A DNA stretch of 64,000 nt from Nocardioides sp. Its GTDB lineage: Bacteria; Actinomycetota; Actinomycetes; Propionibacteriales; Nocardioidaceae. Positions 50,118 through 59,634 of this stretch are shown piece by piece; position 1 is the first letter of the stretch, and the number at the start of each line of letters is the position of its first letter. The stretch covers positions 992,001 through 1,056,000 of the forward strand of contig JBAOIH010000001.1 in NCBI GenBank assembly GCA_037045645.1. The letters are read 5' to 3'. The notes under the pieces are model-generated. The model saw only the letters and a list, made by a program, of their open reading frames with translations, ran no database searches and was not told the origin of the DNA. Both the position numbers and the translations under genes were made by a program.

Positions 50118-50911
50118 CAGGATCCCTTCTGGTGCCGGCGACGCTGGTCGGCGAGCGTGAGCAGGAGCAGCAAGAACGCGACCAGAGCCATCGACGCCAG
50201 CGCGGCAGCCATCGAGGCCTGCGGGTACTGCTTGTAGACCGCCACCATCTCGACCGGCAAGGTGTCGAAGAGCAGCAGCGAACTGAAGACGTACTCACCC
50301 ATCACCAACGCCACCGAGATGAAGGCGGCCGACAGCACGCCGCTGATGATGTTGGGCATCACGATGCGGGTGATCACGGTCAACCAGCCGGCGCCGAGTG
50401 AGCGCGCGGCTTCGGCCAAGGTCGTCACGTCGATCGCGGCAAGCGCGGTGTCGACGGCGCGATAGGAGTAGGGCAGCACCAAGATGATGTACGCAAACGT
50501 CAGCGTCAGGGGTGAGCCGCCGAGCAGGTAGTAGACCCAGTCGTAGACGTTCTTGATGCCCACGACGATCACCAGCGCCGGGATCGTGAGCGGGAGCAGA
50601 CACAAGAACTCGACCAGCCGGTTGACCTTGGGCACCCGCAAGCGGATCCAGATCATCGTGGGCACGAGCAGTACGACCATCCCGACCACCGTGAGCAGCG
50701 CCAGCAGCAGTGAGGCGATGATCGAGGAGCGCAGGTTGCGGTCGGTGATCATGAACTGCCAGGCGTCCAGCGTGCGTCCTTCGGCGGTGCCGCGGGCCTG
50801 GAGGCTGAAGTCGAGCAGCGCCAGCAGTGGCACGAAGAAGTATGCCGCGAAGGCGGCCAGCAAGAGCGCGCGTACGACCCGAAAGCCGGTCGAGTGGGTC
50901 ACTTCATCCAC
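50117..50911 (-). CDS. ABC transporter permease
   Basis: A 264-residue MetI-like permease with six hydrophobic segments and the EAARSLGAGWLTVITRIVMPNI coupling motif. The start is GTG 50909-50911, overlapping the upstream permease gene by 13 bases. It is the second membrane subunit of the importer. Confidence 0.9.
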   Translation of the reverse strand: MDEVTHSTGFRVVRALLLAAFAAYFFVPLLALLDFSLQARGTAEGRTLDAWQFMITDRNLRSSIIASLLLALLTVVGMVVLLVPTMIWIRLRVPKVNRLVEFLCLLPLTIPALVIVVGIKNVYDWVYYLLGGSPLTLTFAYIILVLPYSYRAVDTALAAIDVTTLAEAARSLGAGWLTVITRIVMPNIISGVLSAAFISVALVMGEYVFSSLLLFDTLPVEMVAVYKQYPQASMAAALASMALVAFLLLLLTLADQRRRHQKGS

Positions 50912-51792
50912 CTCCCGGCGCGGCGCAGCAGCAGGGCGTACCCCGCCATCACGATCGCGACCACGACGATCATCTCGAGCGCGAGCGCGAAGCCGAAGTT
51001 GCGACCCGTCAGCAGCACCTCACTGGTGATCGCCTGCCGGATCAGCAACGGCACGATCGGCTGGCCCTGGGAGACCAGGACCGCCGCGGTGGCGTACGCC
51101 GCGAAAGCGTTGGCGAACAACAGCAGCAGCGAGCCCAGGAAGGCGGGGGTGAGCAGCGGAATGCCCACGTGCCGCCAGTATTGCCAGTTGTTGGCGCCGA
51201 GGTTGACCGCAGCCTCGCGCCACTCCTGACGCAGACCGTCGAGGGCTGGGGTGAAGACGATCACCATCAGGGGGATCTGGAAATAGACATAGACGACGAT
51301 CAGACCCGGCAGGGAGAAGAGCCAGCCGCTGCCGAAGATGTTGAAGTCGCTCTGCTCCAGGACCCATGCGGTGATCAGGCCGACGGGGCCGATGGTGGCG
51401 ATCCACGCGAATGCGAGCACGACGCCGCCGAACTGCGCCAGCACACCGGAGATCGACAGCGTGATCCGCTTGAGGAAGCTGTCGGGTCCGGCCGAGACGA
51501 TCAGGTACGACAGCAGGGCGCCGAGGAAGGCACCGATCAGGGCGGTGCTCGCGGAGAGGATCAGCGAGCCTTTGAGCGCCGACAGCGCCGCGTCGCTGCT
51601 GAGCGCGCGGATGTTGGCGGTGGTGAAGGCCCCGGTCTCGGCGTCTTGGAAGGCGCCGATCGCGACCGTGACCGTCGGCACGATCAAGAAGATCGTGAGG
51701 AACAAGAAGAACGGGACGAGCGGCAGCAGCCGACCGAGGAGTCCGCTGACCGCGGATCCTCGACCGGACTGCTGCACGCTCGTCGTCGTCAT
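50899..51792 (-). CDS. ABC transporter permease
   Basis: A 297-residue MetI-like permease with a first helix (LLPLVPFFLFLTIFLIVPTV) and the EAAVNLGANNWQYWRHVGIPLL coupling motif. It follows the binding-protein gene by four bases. With its partner it forms the channel of the importer. Confidence 0.9.
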   Translation of the reverse strand: MTTTSVQQSGRGSAVSGLLGRLLPLVPFFLFLTIFLIVPTVTVAIGAFQDAETGAFTTANIRALSSDAALSALKGSLILSASTALIGAFLGALLSYLIVSAGPDSFLKRITLSISGVLAQFGGVVLAFAWIATIGPVGLITAWVLEQSDFNIFGSGWLFSLPGLIVVYVYFQIPLMVIVFTPALDGLRQEWREAAVNLGANNWQYWRHVGIPLLTPAFLGSLLLLFANAFAAYATAAVLVSQGQPIVPLLIRQAITSEVLLTGRNFGFALALEMIVVVAIVMAGYALLLRRAGRWMK

Positions 51793-51796
51793 GTGA

Positions 51797-52921
51797 CTAC
51801 TTGATCGCCTTCGACCAGTTGGCCGCGAGGAACTCTCCGGCGGTAGCGGTCTGCTCGTTGGTCGGGATCACCGGCTCGCCCTCGACGGCCGGGAGTGCGT
51901 CCCAGAGCTTCTGGTCGATCGTGCCGGCCTCGGCCATCGCGTCACCGCGAACGGGGCGAGCGCCGCCCTTGAGCCAGAGGTTCTGGCCCTCGTCGCTGTA
52001 GAGGAACTCCTGCCACAACCGTGCGGCAGCCGGGTGCGGTGCGTCGGCGTTGATGGCCTGGAAGTAGTAGCCGGCGATGACCGACTCCTTCGGGACGATG
52101 GTCTTCCACGTGTCGACATTGGCCGCCGCAGCAGCACCCAGGTAGTCCCAGTCGATGACGACCGGGGTGGTGCCCTGCTCGATGGTGGCCGTGTCAGGGT
52201 CGACCGTCAGGAAGTTGCCCGCCTTCTTGAGCTGCTTGAAGAACTTCACACCGGGCGCGATGTCGTCGGCCGAACCGCCGTTGGCGATCGAAGCCATCAT
52301 CACACCGGAGAAGGCCGCACCGGCCTGGGTCGGGTCACCATTGAGCGCGACCTTGCCCTTGAATTCCGGCTTCAGCAGGTCCTTGACCGAGGTGATGTCC
52401 GGAACCTTCGCGGAGTCGTAGCCGATGGCCATGTAGCCGCCGTAGTCGTTGACCCACAGGCCGTTCTCGTCCTTGAACTGCGCCGGGATCTCGTCGAACG
52501 TCTCCACCTTGTACGGCGCGTACATGTCGGTGTTCGCCAGCGCCACCGACTGGCCGAGGTCGAAGACGTCGGGCGCGGTGTCCTTGCCCTTGTTCTGCTC
52601 TGCGGCGTTGATCTCGTCCTGAGAGGCGGCGGTCGGCTGCTGCGACTCGACCTCGATGTCGTACTTCTTCGAGAAGGTCTCGATGATCTCGCCGTAGTTG
52701 GCCCAGTCCGGCGGCAGGGCGATGACGTTGAGCTTGCCCTCCTCCTGAGCGGCCTTGACGAGCTCGTCCATGCCACCGAAGTCCTCGGCCGACGTGGCCT
52801 TGGCGGAGTCGACGCCCGACTCGGTCTTGGTGTCTCGCTCCTTCTCCGGCGCCGCGCAGGCCGCCAGGGAGAGCATCAGGGTCGCGCTGGCCAGTGCGGC
52901 CAGCATCCGACGGGTCTTCAC
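51797..52921 (-). CDS. ABC transporter substrate-binding lipoprotein
   Basis: A 374-residue binding protein. The lipobox LSLAAC is at about residues 18-23 after a basic start (MKTRRM). The mature part (LNVIALPPDWANYGEIIETF, then TPVVIDWDYLGAA) belongs to the group 1 binding proteins for iron, thiamine, phosphonate or polyamine. The start is GTG 52919-52921 with a GGAGG Shine-Dalgarno (52926-52930). It is divergent from dxr and first in the operon. Confidence 0.88.
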   Translation of the reverse strand: MKTRRMLAALASATLMLSLAACAAPEKERDTKTESGVDSAKATSAEDFGGMDELVKAAQEEGKLNVIALPPDWANYGEIIETFSKKYDIEVESQQPTAASQDEINAAEQNKGKDTAPDVFDLGQSVALANTDMYAPYKVETFDEIPAQFKDENGLWVNDYGGYMAIGYDSAKVPDITSVKDLLKPEFKGKVALNGDPTQAGAAFSGVMMASIANGGSADDIAPGVKFFKQLKKAGNFLTVDPDTATIEQGTTPVVIDWDYLGAAAAANVDTWKTIVPKESVIAGYYFQAINADAPHPAAARLWQEFLYSDEGQNLWLKGGARPVRGDAMAEAGTIDQKLWDALPAVEGEPVIPTNEQTATAGEFLAANWSKAIK

Positions 52922-53045
52922 AATCGCCTCCAGAGTGGAATTAGCCGCGCAAGGAACGCGTGGCACCCGAAAACTAGCCCGTCTCGGCCCGTTGTGGTGC
53001 AGAACCCAGGGAGCGGGATGGCAACGAATCGGTGACAATCTGGGG

Positions 53046-54170
53046 GTGACTCGTCGCGATCTCGTCGTTCTCGGTTCAACCGGCTCCATCGGAACGCAAG
53101 CCCTGGACCTGGTCCGTGCCAACCCAGACCGCTTCCGGGTCGTCGGCCTGACCGCGGGTGGCGGCAACCTCGAACTCTTCGAGCAGCAGGTGGCCGAATT
53201 CGCGCCGTCGTATTCCGGGCTGGGGGAGGAAGGCTCGGTCGAGGCTGCAGGTCTGGACGTGCATACCGTGCTCAACGGCATCACCGGCGCGGTCGGGCTG
53301 CGGCCCACCATTGCGGCGCTAGAAGCGGGCAACGTCTTGGCGCTGGCGAACAAGGAGTCGCTGATCATCGGCGGCTCCGTCGTGACCTCCAAGGCCGCCG
53401 AGGGACAGATCGTCCCGGTCGACTCCGAGCACAGTGCGCTCGCGCAGTGCCTACGCGCAGGTCGCGCCGAGGAGGTACGCAAGCTCGTCCTCACCGCCTC
53501 GGGTGGGCCGTTTCGTGGTCGTACGAGGGACCAACTCCTCGACGTAACCCTTGACCAGGCGCTGGCGCACCCGACCTGGGCGATGGGCCCGGTCGTGACG
53601 ATCAACTCCGCGACCTTGGTCAACAAGGGCCTGGAGGTGATCGAGGCGCACCTGCTGTTCGGGCTGTCGTACGACCGGATCGAGGTCGTGGTGCATCCCA
53701 CGAGCGTGGTGCACTCGATGGTGGAGTTCTTCGACGGGTCGACGTTGGCCCAGGCCAGTCCGCCGACCATGCTGATCCCGATCGCGCTCGGTCTGGCCTG
53801 GCCCGACCGCGTCCCCGACGCGGCGCCCGCCGTCGACTGGACCACCCACCAGCGGTGGGACTTCTACCCCCTTGACGACGAGGCGTTCCCCGCAGTCGCC
53901 CAAGCCCGTCGCGCCGGAACGCTGGGTGGCACCGCGCCGGCGGTGTACAACGCCGCCAACGAGGTGTGCGTACAGGCCTTCGTGGACGGCCGGGCCCGCT
54001 TCGTCGACATCGTGCCGACCGTCGCCGCCGCGCTGGACGCGCACGAAGAGGCCGCCTCGACAGCCACCGACGACGTACGCTCGGCGCGGGACCTCACCGT
54101 CGACGACGTCCTGGCCGCCGATGCCTGGGCCCGCGCCGAGGCGGACCGCCTGCTCACCCAAGGAACCTGA
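53046..54170 (+). CDS. dxr: 1-deoxy-D-xylulose 5-phosphate reductoisomerase
   Basis: A 374-residue enzyme of the MEP isoprenoid pathway. The NADPH motif GSTGSIGTQALD is at 10-21, ALANKESLIIGGS, VDSEHSALAQ and LTASGGPFRGR are intact, so the active site is complete. It is about 25 residues shorter than the 398-residue E. coli enzyme, mainly in the NADPH domain between the AEFAPSY segment and VLNGITGAVGLRP. The start is GTG 53046; GACAAT six bases upstream suggests leaderless transcription. The next start overlaps its stop (TGATG). Confidence 0.93.
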   Translation: MTRRDLVVLGSTGSIGTQALDLVRANPDRFRVVGLTAGGGNLELFEQQVAEFAPSYSGLGEEGSVEAAGLDVHTVLNGITGAVGLRPTIAALEAGNVLALANKESLIIGGSVVTSKAAEGQIVPVDSEHSALAQCLRAGRAEEVRKLVLTASGGPFRGRTRDQLLDVTLDQALAHPTWAMGPVVTINSATLVNKGLEVIEAHLLFGLSYDRIEVVVHPTSVVHSMVEFFDGSTLAQASPPTMLIPIALGLAWPDRVPDAAPAVDWTTHQRWDFYPLDDEAFPAVAQARRAGTLGGTAPAVYNAANEVCVQAFVDGRARFVDIVPTVAAALDAHEEAASTATDDVRSARDLTVDDVLAADAWARAEADRLLTQGT

Positions 54171-55525
54171 TGACCGCCCTGCTCTACACCCTCGGGGTGC
54201 TCGCTTTCGTCTTCGCCATCTTGGCCTCGATCGGAATTCACGAACTCGGCCACATGATCCCGGCCAAGAAGTTCGGGGGCAAGGTCACCCAATACTTCGT
54301 CGGCTTCGGCCCGACGGTGTGGTCGAAGAAGGTGGGGGAGACCGAATACGGCATCAAGGGCGTCCCGCTCGGTGGGTACGTGAAGATCGTCGGGATGCTG
54401 CCGCCGGAGAAGCGCGACCAGCGCGCCGGCGTACCCGCACGCGACGAGGACGGCAACCTGCTCCTTCGCGAATCCAATACCGGCATGTTCGGCCAGTTGG
54501 TCGCCGACGCGCGCGACGCCGAGTGGGAGCACATCAGGCCCGAGGACGAGCCCCGCTTGTTCTACAAGATGTCGTGGTGGAAGAAGGTCGTCGTGATGGC
54601 GGGCGGCCCGACCACCAACATCTTGATCGCGTTCTTCGTCTTCTGGGGTGTCTTCGCGCTCTACGGCGAGCGGTCCTTGCAACCCGATGCAGGACGCCCC
54701 GTTATCGAGACGGTGTCGCGGTGCGTGCTGCCGTACGCCGAGAGCAACCGCTCGTGCACTCCCGACGACCCGCCCACCCCGGCGTACGAGGCGGGTCTGC
54801 GTCCCGGGGACGTGGTCACCTCCTTCAACGGCACCGCCACCAACTCCTGGGACCAGTTGCGTGAGCTGATCCGCGACAACGCCGACGGGCGCGCCGTGAT
54901 CGGCTATGAGCGCAACGGCCAGGCGCGTGAGGGCACCACCAACACCACCGTGCAGGCCCGCCCCACGTCCGATACCAACCTGGATCTGACTCAGGTCGGC
55001 TTCCTGGGCGTGACGCCGACCAGTCACGTCGAGGTGGAGAAGGGCGGTCCGCTCTTCACCCTCGATCGGATGGGCACCATGACGGTCGAGAGCGTCAAGG
55101 CGCTCGCGACTCTGCCCGTGAAGGTCTGGCATGTCGGGTTGGCCATCGTCGGTGTCGAGGAGCGTGCGATCGACAGCCCGGTCAGCGTTGTCGGTGGCGG
55201 CCGGATCGCCGGTGAGGTCGCCTCGGCGGACCAGATCGGCGTCTCGGACAAACTCGTGACGCTGGCGATGCTGGTGGGCGGCTTCAACCTCTTCATCGGC
55301 CTGTTCAACTTCTTGCCGCTGCTGCCACTCGACGGCGGCCACATCGCGGGTGCGCTCTATGAGGCCGTACGCCGAGGTTTCGCCAAGTTGCGACGCCGTC
55401 CCGACCCCGGCTACGTCGATGTGGCCAAACTGCTCCCGGCGGCATACGTCGTCGCGGGGCTGCTGCTGGTGATGGGTGTGGTCCTGATCGTGGGCGACCT
55501 GGTGGTCCCCGTCCAACTCGGCTGA
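54170..55525 (+). CDS. rseP: RseP-like site-2 intramembrane zinc protease
   Basis: A 451-residue membrane protease. The active-site HELGH (H24, E25, H28) is in the first helix, a PDZ domain lies near 195-260 (AYEAGLRPGDVVTSFNG), and the second metal motif LPLLPLDGGHIAGAL is near the C-terminus. RseP/RIP1 enzymes cut anti-sigma factors and lipid-regulating proteins. The ATG overlaps the dxr stop and follows AAGGAACC. Gene order dxr-rseP-ispG is standard for actinobacteria. Confidence 0.95.
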   Translation: MTALLYTLGVLAFVFAILASIGIHELGHMIPAKKFGGKVTQYFVGFGPTVWSKKVGETEYGIKGVPLGGYVKIVGMLPPEKRDQRAGVPARDEDGNLLLRESNTGMFGQLVADARDAEWEHIRPEDEPRLFYKMSWWKKVVVMAGGPTTNILIAFFVFWGVFALYGERSLQPDAGRPVIETVSRCVLPYAESNRSCTPDDPPTPAYEAGLRPGDVVTSFNGTATNSWDQLRELIRDNADGRAVIGYERNGQAREGTTNTTVQARPTSDTNLDLTQVGFLGVTPTSHVEVEKGGPLFTLDRMGTMTVESVKALATLPVKVWHVGLAIVGVEERAIDSPVSVVGGGRIAGEVASADQIGVSDKLVTLAMLVGGFNLFIGLFNFLPLLPLDGGHIAGALYEAVRRGFAKLRRRPDPGYVDVAKLLPAAYVVAGLLLVMGVVLIVGDLVVPVQLG

Positions 55526-55560
55526 CGCTTCGCCATTCCGGTGAAGTCGGCGCCCCCGGA

Positions 55561-55566
55561 TACGCT
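55561..55566 (+). promoter_or_regulatory. -10 element (TACGCT) of a leaderless ispG transcript
   Basis: TACGCT is six bases before ATG 55573. A GGAG also lies there, so a short leader cannot be excluded. Confidence 0.4.
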
Positions 55567-55572
55567 GGAGAC

Positions 55573-56727
55573 ATGAGTACGTCCGTCGGTCTTGGCATGC
55601 CCGCACTCCCGCCCCCGGTCCTCGCGCCGCGTCGCCAGACCAGGCAGATCCAGGTGGGGTCGGTCGGGGTCGGCAGCGACCACCAGATCTCGGTGCAGTC
55701 GATGACCACCACGTTGACCGCCGACGTCAACAGCACCTTGCAGCAGATCGCCGAACTCACCGCCGCAGGTTGCGACATCGTCCGGGTGGCCTGCCCGAGT
55801 GCCGACGACGCCGAGGCGCTTCCCGCGATCGCCAAGAAGAGCCAGATCCCGGTGATCGCCGACATCCACTTCCAGCCGAAGTACGTGTTCGCGGCCATCG
55901 AGGCCGGTTGCGCTGCCGTACGCGTCAACCCGGGCAACATCAAGAGATTCGACGACCAGGTCAAGGAGATCGCCAAGGCCGCCAAGGACCACGGCACCTC
56001 CATCCGGATCGGCGTCAACGCCGGATCGCTGGACAAGCGCCTGATGGAGAAGTACGGCAAGGCCACCCCGGAGGCCCTGGTCGAGTCGGCGGTCTGGGAG
56101 GCCAGCCTGTTCGAGGAGCACGACTTCCACGACTTCAAGATCTCGGTCAAGCACAACGACCCCGTGGTGATGGTCCGGGCGTACGAACTGCTCGCCGAGG
56201 CAGGCGACTGGCCGCTGCACCTGGGCGTCACCGAGGCGGGTCCGGCCTTCCAAGGCACGATCAAGTCGAGTGTGGCCTTCGGTGCCCTGCTCAGCCAAGG
56301 CATCGGCGACACCATCCGCGTCTCTCTCAGCGCGCCCCCGGTCGAGGAGGTCAAGGTCGGTCTGCAGATCCTGCAGAGCCTCAACCTGCGTGAGCGCAAA
56401 CTCGAGATCGTGTCCTGCCCCAGTTGCGGACGAGCTCAGGTCGACGTCTACACGCTGGCCGAGCAGGTCACCGCGGGCTTGGAGGGGATGGAGGTCCCGC
56501 TTCGGGTGGCGGTGATGGGCTGCGTCGTCAACGGTCCCGGCGAGGCCCGGGAGGCCGACCTGGGCGTGGCATCGGGCAACGGAAAGGGTCAGATCTTCGT
56601 CAAGGGCGAGGTCATCAAGACCGTGCCCGAGTCGCAGATCGTGGAGACCCTGATCGAAGAGGCGATGCGGATCGCCGAGGAGATGGAGTCGGTCGAGGGC
56701 GCCGGCGCCGAGGTCACGGTCGGCTGA
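55573..56727 (+). CDS. ispG: 4-hydroxy-3-methylbut-2-enyl diphosphate synthase
   Basis: A 384-residue 4Fe-4S enzyme of the MEP pathway. The TIM-barrel motif VGSDHQISVQSMTTT and the cluster cysteines SCPSCGR and MGCVVNGPGEA are present. It works two steps before dimethylallyl diphosphate. The last 14 bases overlap the convergent secreted-protein gene. Confidence 0.96.
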   Translation: MSTSVGLGMPALPPPVLAPRRQTRQIQVGSVGVGSDHQISVQSMTTTLTADVNSTLQQIAELTAAGCDIVRVACPSADDAEALPAIAKKSQIPVIADIHFQPKYVFAAIEAGCAAVRVNPGNIKRFDDQVKEIAKAAKDHGTSIRIGVNAGSLDKRLMEKYGKATPEALVESAVWEASLFEEHDFHDFKISVKHNDPVVMVRAYELLAEAGDWPLHLGVTEAGPAFQGTIKSSVAFGALLSQGIGDTIRVSLSAPPVEEVKVGLQILQSLNLRERKLEIVSCPSCGRAQVDVYTLAEQVTAGLEGMEVPLRVAVMGCVVNGPGEAREADLGVASGNGKGQIFVKGEVIKTVPESQIVETLIEEAMRIAEEMESVEGAGAEVTVG

Positions 56728-57727
56728 ACGGCAACCGCAGCGGCTGGCGGTAGACAGTCGACTTCGTGAAGGGTGTCGCCCGGTCACAGGTCGTGCCCAC
56801 GCAGCGTACGAGTGCCTGCTTCTTGCGACCGATGGTCTCCAGGAGCAGCGCCTTGTCGGACTCCCAGCGCACGGTGCCGAACACCAGCGGGGCGTCGTAG
56901 GACGCCTTCAACCGGCCCTTGGCGGTGTGTACCGAGATCCGACCGGGGCCGAGCCCGTCAGCCATCAGGTGCATGGTGGCCACGCGTCGACCGTTGGGCG
57001 ACATCGTGACGATCGCGTCGGTGCACGACTTCCAGATGGTCTGCTTCGGGGCACTGACCGGCACCAGTCGAGAGCAGCCACCGTCGTAGACGTCCTTGGT
57101 GAATACCGCCATCCGGTCCTGGGTCAGGTTCGCCCAATAGGCGGGCAGCTTGCTCACCCTGCGCACGGCGTCGGTCGAGATCGTCCACTCCCACGTCCCG
57201 ACGACTTCGGATCCCCAGGCGGTCAGCAGCACCCGGTCTCCGGCAGCCGTCTCGACGGAGGCGTACGGGATCGCGAATCGCTTGCGGGCCACTTCCGCGC
57301 CGGTGGCGGTGTCGAGCACCACGACACGGGTGCGGTTGCGCCCCGCCCGCTGACGTAGCAGGTGGGCGCCGTCCTCGCTGAGGTCGGCTTGATAGAGGTC
57401 GTCTCCGGTCGCGATCACGGTCTGTGTTCCGGTCGGGGTGACCCGGCGGATGTCCACACTGCCCTGGTCGGTGCTGGTCAGCACGATGTGGTCGGCGCCT
57501 GCCGCCCCCAGGTAGGTGCCGTTGCGGGGCAGGGTGATCCGGGTGTCGCCGTCGACAAGGGTCCGGCCCGACACGTACGGCACTGCGGGCGCGGCGCCCT
57601 TGTCGAGTTGTGCGAAGTCGAGGTCGACGAGCGGTGCCGCCGCCACGGCTGCCGTACCCATGAACGTCACGGCCGCAAGCGCCGTCACCGCGGTGACTCG
57701 GCGACGAGTGAGGGGCATCCGGATCAT
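56714..57727 (-). CDS. Secreted protein, possibly beta-propeller
   Basis: A 337-residue exported protein. A signal peptide with basic start (MIRMPLTRRRVTAVTALAAV) ends near AVAAAP (about 30). The rest has repeated beta-strand patterns with Asp-Gly and Trp (VATGDDLYQADLSEDGAHLL and later ATMSPNG-type segments), as in a WD40 or TolB-like propeller, but no family is certain. Two Cys pairs are present. The ATG has CGGGAG eight bases upstream. Its end overlaps ispG by 14 bases. Confidence 0.7.
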   Translation of the reverse strand: MIRMPLTRRRVTAVTALAAVTFMGTAAVAAAPLVDLDFAQLDKGAAPAVPYVSGRTLVDGDTRITLPRNGTYLGAAGADHIVLTSTDQGSVDIRRVTPTGTQTVIATGDDLYQADLSEDGAHLLRQRAGRNRTRVVVLDTATGAEVARKRFAIPYASVETAAGDRVLLTAWGSEVVGTWEWTISTDAVRRVSKLPAYWANLTQDRMAVFTKDVYDGGCSRLVPVSAPKQTIWKSCTDAIVTMSPNGRRVATMHLMADGLGPGRISVHTAKGRLKASYDAPLVFGTVRWESDKALLLETIGRKKQALVRCVGTTCDRATPFTKSTVYRQPLRLPFSRP

Positions 57728-57853
57728 CTGAACAACTCCCGAAGATAGGTGGCGCGGGCAGCCCTGGCACGGTCCAGGGACCTTCTACCAGCATTACGCC
57801 GCACGGGGACATGAGGTTGCCTCTCGCGCCCACATTTCTTTCGCGTCCCCGAC

Positions 57854-57859
57854 TAAGGT
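57854..57859 (+). promoter_or_regulatory. -10 element (TAAGGT) of a leaderless GNAT transcript
   Basis: TAAGGT is seven bases before GTG 57867. Confidence 0.45.
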
Positions 57860-57866
57860 CGCCCAC

Positions 57867-58718
57867 GTGGAGACGATGACCTCCAGGGGCGTACGCGTGC
57901 TCGACCGAGCCGACGTGGCGGACTTCCTCGTGCTCACCCAGCGCGACCCGGTGGTCAACGTGTTCGCCGAATACCGCGCCCGCACCACCAACCTCGAGCC
58001 ACGGTGGCTCGGTGGCAAGGTGCTGGGGCTACGCGACCTCGACGGCACCCTCGGGGCCGCGATGCATGTCGGTGCCAACCTGGTGCCGGTGTCCTGTTCG
58101 CCGGAGGCGGCGCGCGTCTTCGGCCGGTGGCTGCGACGCCAGCCCAGCCAGGTCTCGACGATCTTCGGCCGTGAGCCCGTCGTACGAGCATTCTGGGACG
58201 AGGTCGCACCTACCTGGCTCTCGCCGCGGGAGGAGCGTTGGGTCCAGCCCCACCTCGAACTCGCTGCGGACCCCCTCGTCGCGCCAGATCCGCTCGTGCG
58301 GCGCAGTGTCCCGGAGGATTTCGACCAGCTCTATCCGGCCTGCGTCGCGATGTACACCGAGGAGGTCGGGGTCTCGCCGGAGCTTCAAGGCACGCGTGAG
58401 CTGTATCGGGCCCGCGTACGCCAGCTGATCAGCCGAGGGTGGTCCTTCGCGCGCTATGAAGACGGTCGGCTCGTGTTCAAGGCCGAGATCGGCAGCGTCA
58501 GCACCCATGCGGCGCAGATCCAGGGGGTGTACGTGCCCGAGGACCTGCGCGGTCGGGGGCTGGCCACGGCGGGAATGGCGGCGGTAGCCAGACTCGTCCG
58601 GCGAGACATCGCCCCGGTCGTGTCGCTGTATGTCAACGACTGGAACATCGGCGCGCGACGGGCGTACGAACGGGTCGGGTTCCGGCAGACCGCAACCTTC
58701 GCGACCGTGATGTTCTGA
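57867..58718 (+). CDS. GNAT family acetyltransferase (DUF4081-type)
   Basis: A 283-residue protein. The N-terminal half (about 1-145, VLDRADVADFLVLTQRDPVVNVFAEYR) is the DUF4081-type domain, and the C-terminal half is a GNAT fold with the acetyl-CoA loop VPEDLRGRGLATAGMAA at about 228-244 and the YVNDWNIGARRAYERVGF end. It is found after ispG in most actinobacteria. The substrate is unknown. The start is GTG 57867 with TAAGGT upstream. Confidence 0.92.
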   Translation: METMTSRGVRVLDRADVADFLVLTQRDPVVNVFAEYRARTTNLEPRWLGGKVLGLRDLDGTLGAAMHVGANLVPVSCSPEAARVFGRWLRRQPSQVSTIFGREPVVRAFWDEVAPTWLSPREERWVQPHLELAADPLVAPDPLVRRSVPEDFDQLYPACVAMYTEEVGVSPELQGTRELYRARVRQLISRGWSFARYEDGRLVFKAEIGSVSTHAAQIQGVYVPEDLRGRGLATAGMAAVARLVRRDIAPVVSLYVNDWNIGARRAYERVGFRQTATFATVMF

Positions 58719-58737
58719 GCGCACCTGCTCACCACAA

Positions 58738-58773
58738 AGGGGACGGCCCCGGTCGAAACCGGAGCCGCCCCCT
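58738..58773. terminator. Bidirectional terminator
   Basis: A 16-bp stem with two mismatches and a CGAA loop. It lies between the convergent GNAT and secreted lysine-rich protein genes. Confidence 0.75.
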
Positions 58774-58787
58774 CGGGTCGAAGGTGA

Positions 58788-59504
58788 TCAGGGAACGATC
58801 GTCACCGTGATCGGAGTGCCGATCAGGTAGTCGTCGGCCGACGAGCCTGCGGTCGGGGTGTAGAACGCGCGGACCTCGTACGTGCCCGGCACGAAGTCGG
58901 TGAAGCAGCTCTTATAGGTGAAGTCGAACGTGCCACCCTCCTCGATGGCGTCCATGCACAGGTAGTCAGGACCGGAGATGCCCTTGGTGTACGGCGCCTT
59001 GTAGATGTCGACCCAACCACCGGTGCTGCCCGGCTTGCCCTTCCAGGTCACGGTGCCGCTGTAGTTGAACAGCTCGCCTGTGCTCATGGAGTAGGTGAAG
59101 GCCGTGGCGTTGGGCTGGATGCCACCGCTGTAGACGGTGAACTTCTTCTTCGCCGAGATCTTCTTGCCCTTGACCTTGGCCTTGATCCGGTACTTGCCGA
59201 CGGCCAGCTCCGTGGGCAACTTGAACTTCGCCTTGCCCTTCTTGAGCTTCTTGACGGCGAACTTCTTGCCGTTGGCCGAGAGGACGACCTTGCCCTTCTT
59301 GGTGGCCTTGGTCTTGAACACGCCCTTGTCAGGCAACTGCTGGTAGTGCTGGTAGCCGCGGGCGAACGACAGTGAACTGGTGGCCTTCGCCTTCGCGGCG
59401 GTCCCGGTCGTGGGAGCGGCATTCGCGCCACCCGAGATGAGGACCGGGCCGGTGAGAGCGGCCGCGACCATGGTCGCGGCGACGGCGGCGGTGAACTTGC
59501 GCAT
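58788..59504 (-). CDS. Secreted lysine-rich beta-sandwich protein
   Basis: A 238-residue exported protein. A signal peptide covers about 1-31 (MRKFTAAVAAT, ending GGANAAP). Residues 65-125 are very lysine-rich (TKKGKVVLSANGKKFAVKKL and KVKGKKISAKKKFTV) and look like an Ig-type beta-sandwich that may bind anionic cell-wall polymers. Two cysteines lie in the C-terminal part (LCMDAI and SCFTDF). The start is ATG 59502-59504 with an AGGAG Shine-Dalgarno. Confidence 0.8.
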   Translation of the reverse strand: MRKFTAAVAATMVAAALTGPVLISGGANAAPTTGTAAKAKATSSLSFARGYQHYQQLPDKGVFKTKATKKGKVVLSANGKKFAVKKLKKGKAKFKLPTELAVGKYRIKAKVKGKKISAKKKFTVYSGGIQPNATAFTYSMSTGELFNYSGTVTWKGKPGSTGGWVDIYKAPYTKGISGPDYLCMDAIEEGGTFDFTYKSCFTDFVPGTYEVRAFYTPTAGSSADDYLIGTPITVTIVP

Positions 59505-59634
59505 GGAGTCTCCTGACTTGCGTGAGCATCGGGGCGCCTCGTTGAGAGGGCCTGTGTGCTTCATTGCCTGCTGCCCGCGTGGTTAAACGGCGCTGGCCGA
59601 GGAATCCCGTTCGATCTGTCGGTGCCGCCGCAGT

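Noticed and set aside
51797..53845. A 682-codon frame covering the binding protein and part of dxr
   Set aside because: Only the last 374 codons have the lipoprotein and binding-protein features; the rest is antisense to dxr and its upstream region.
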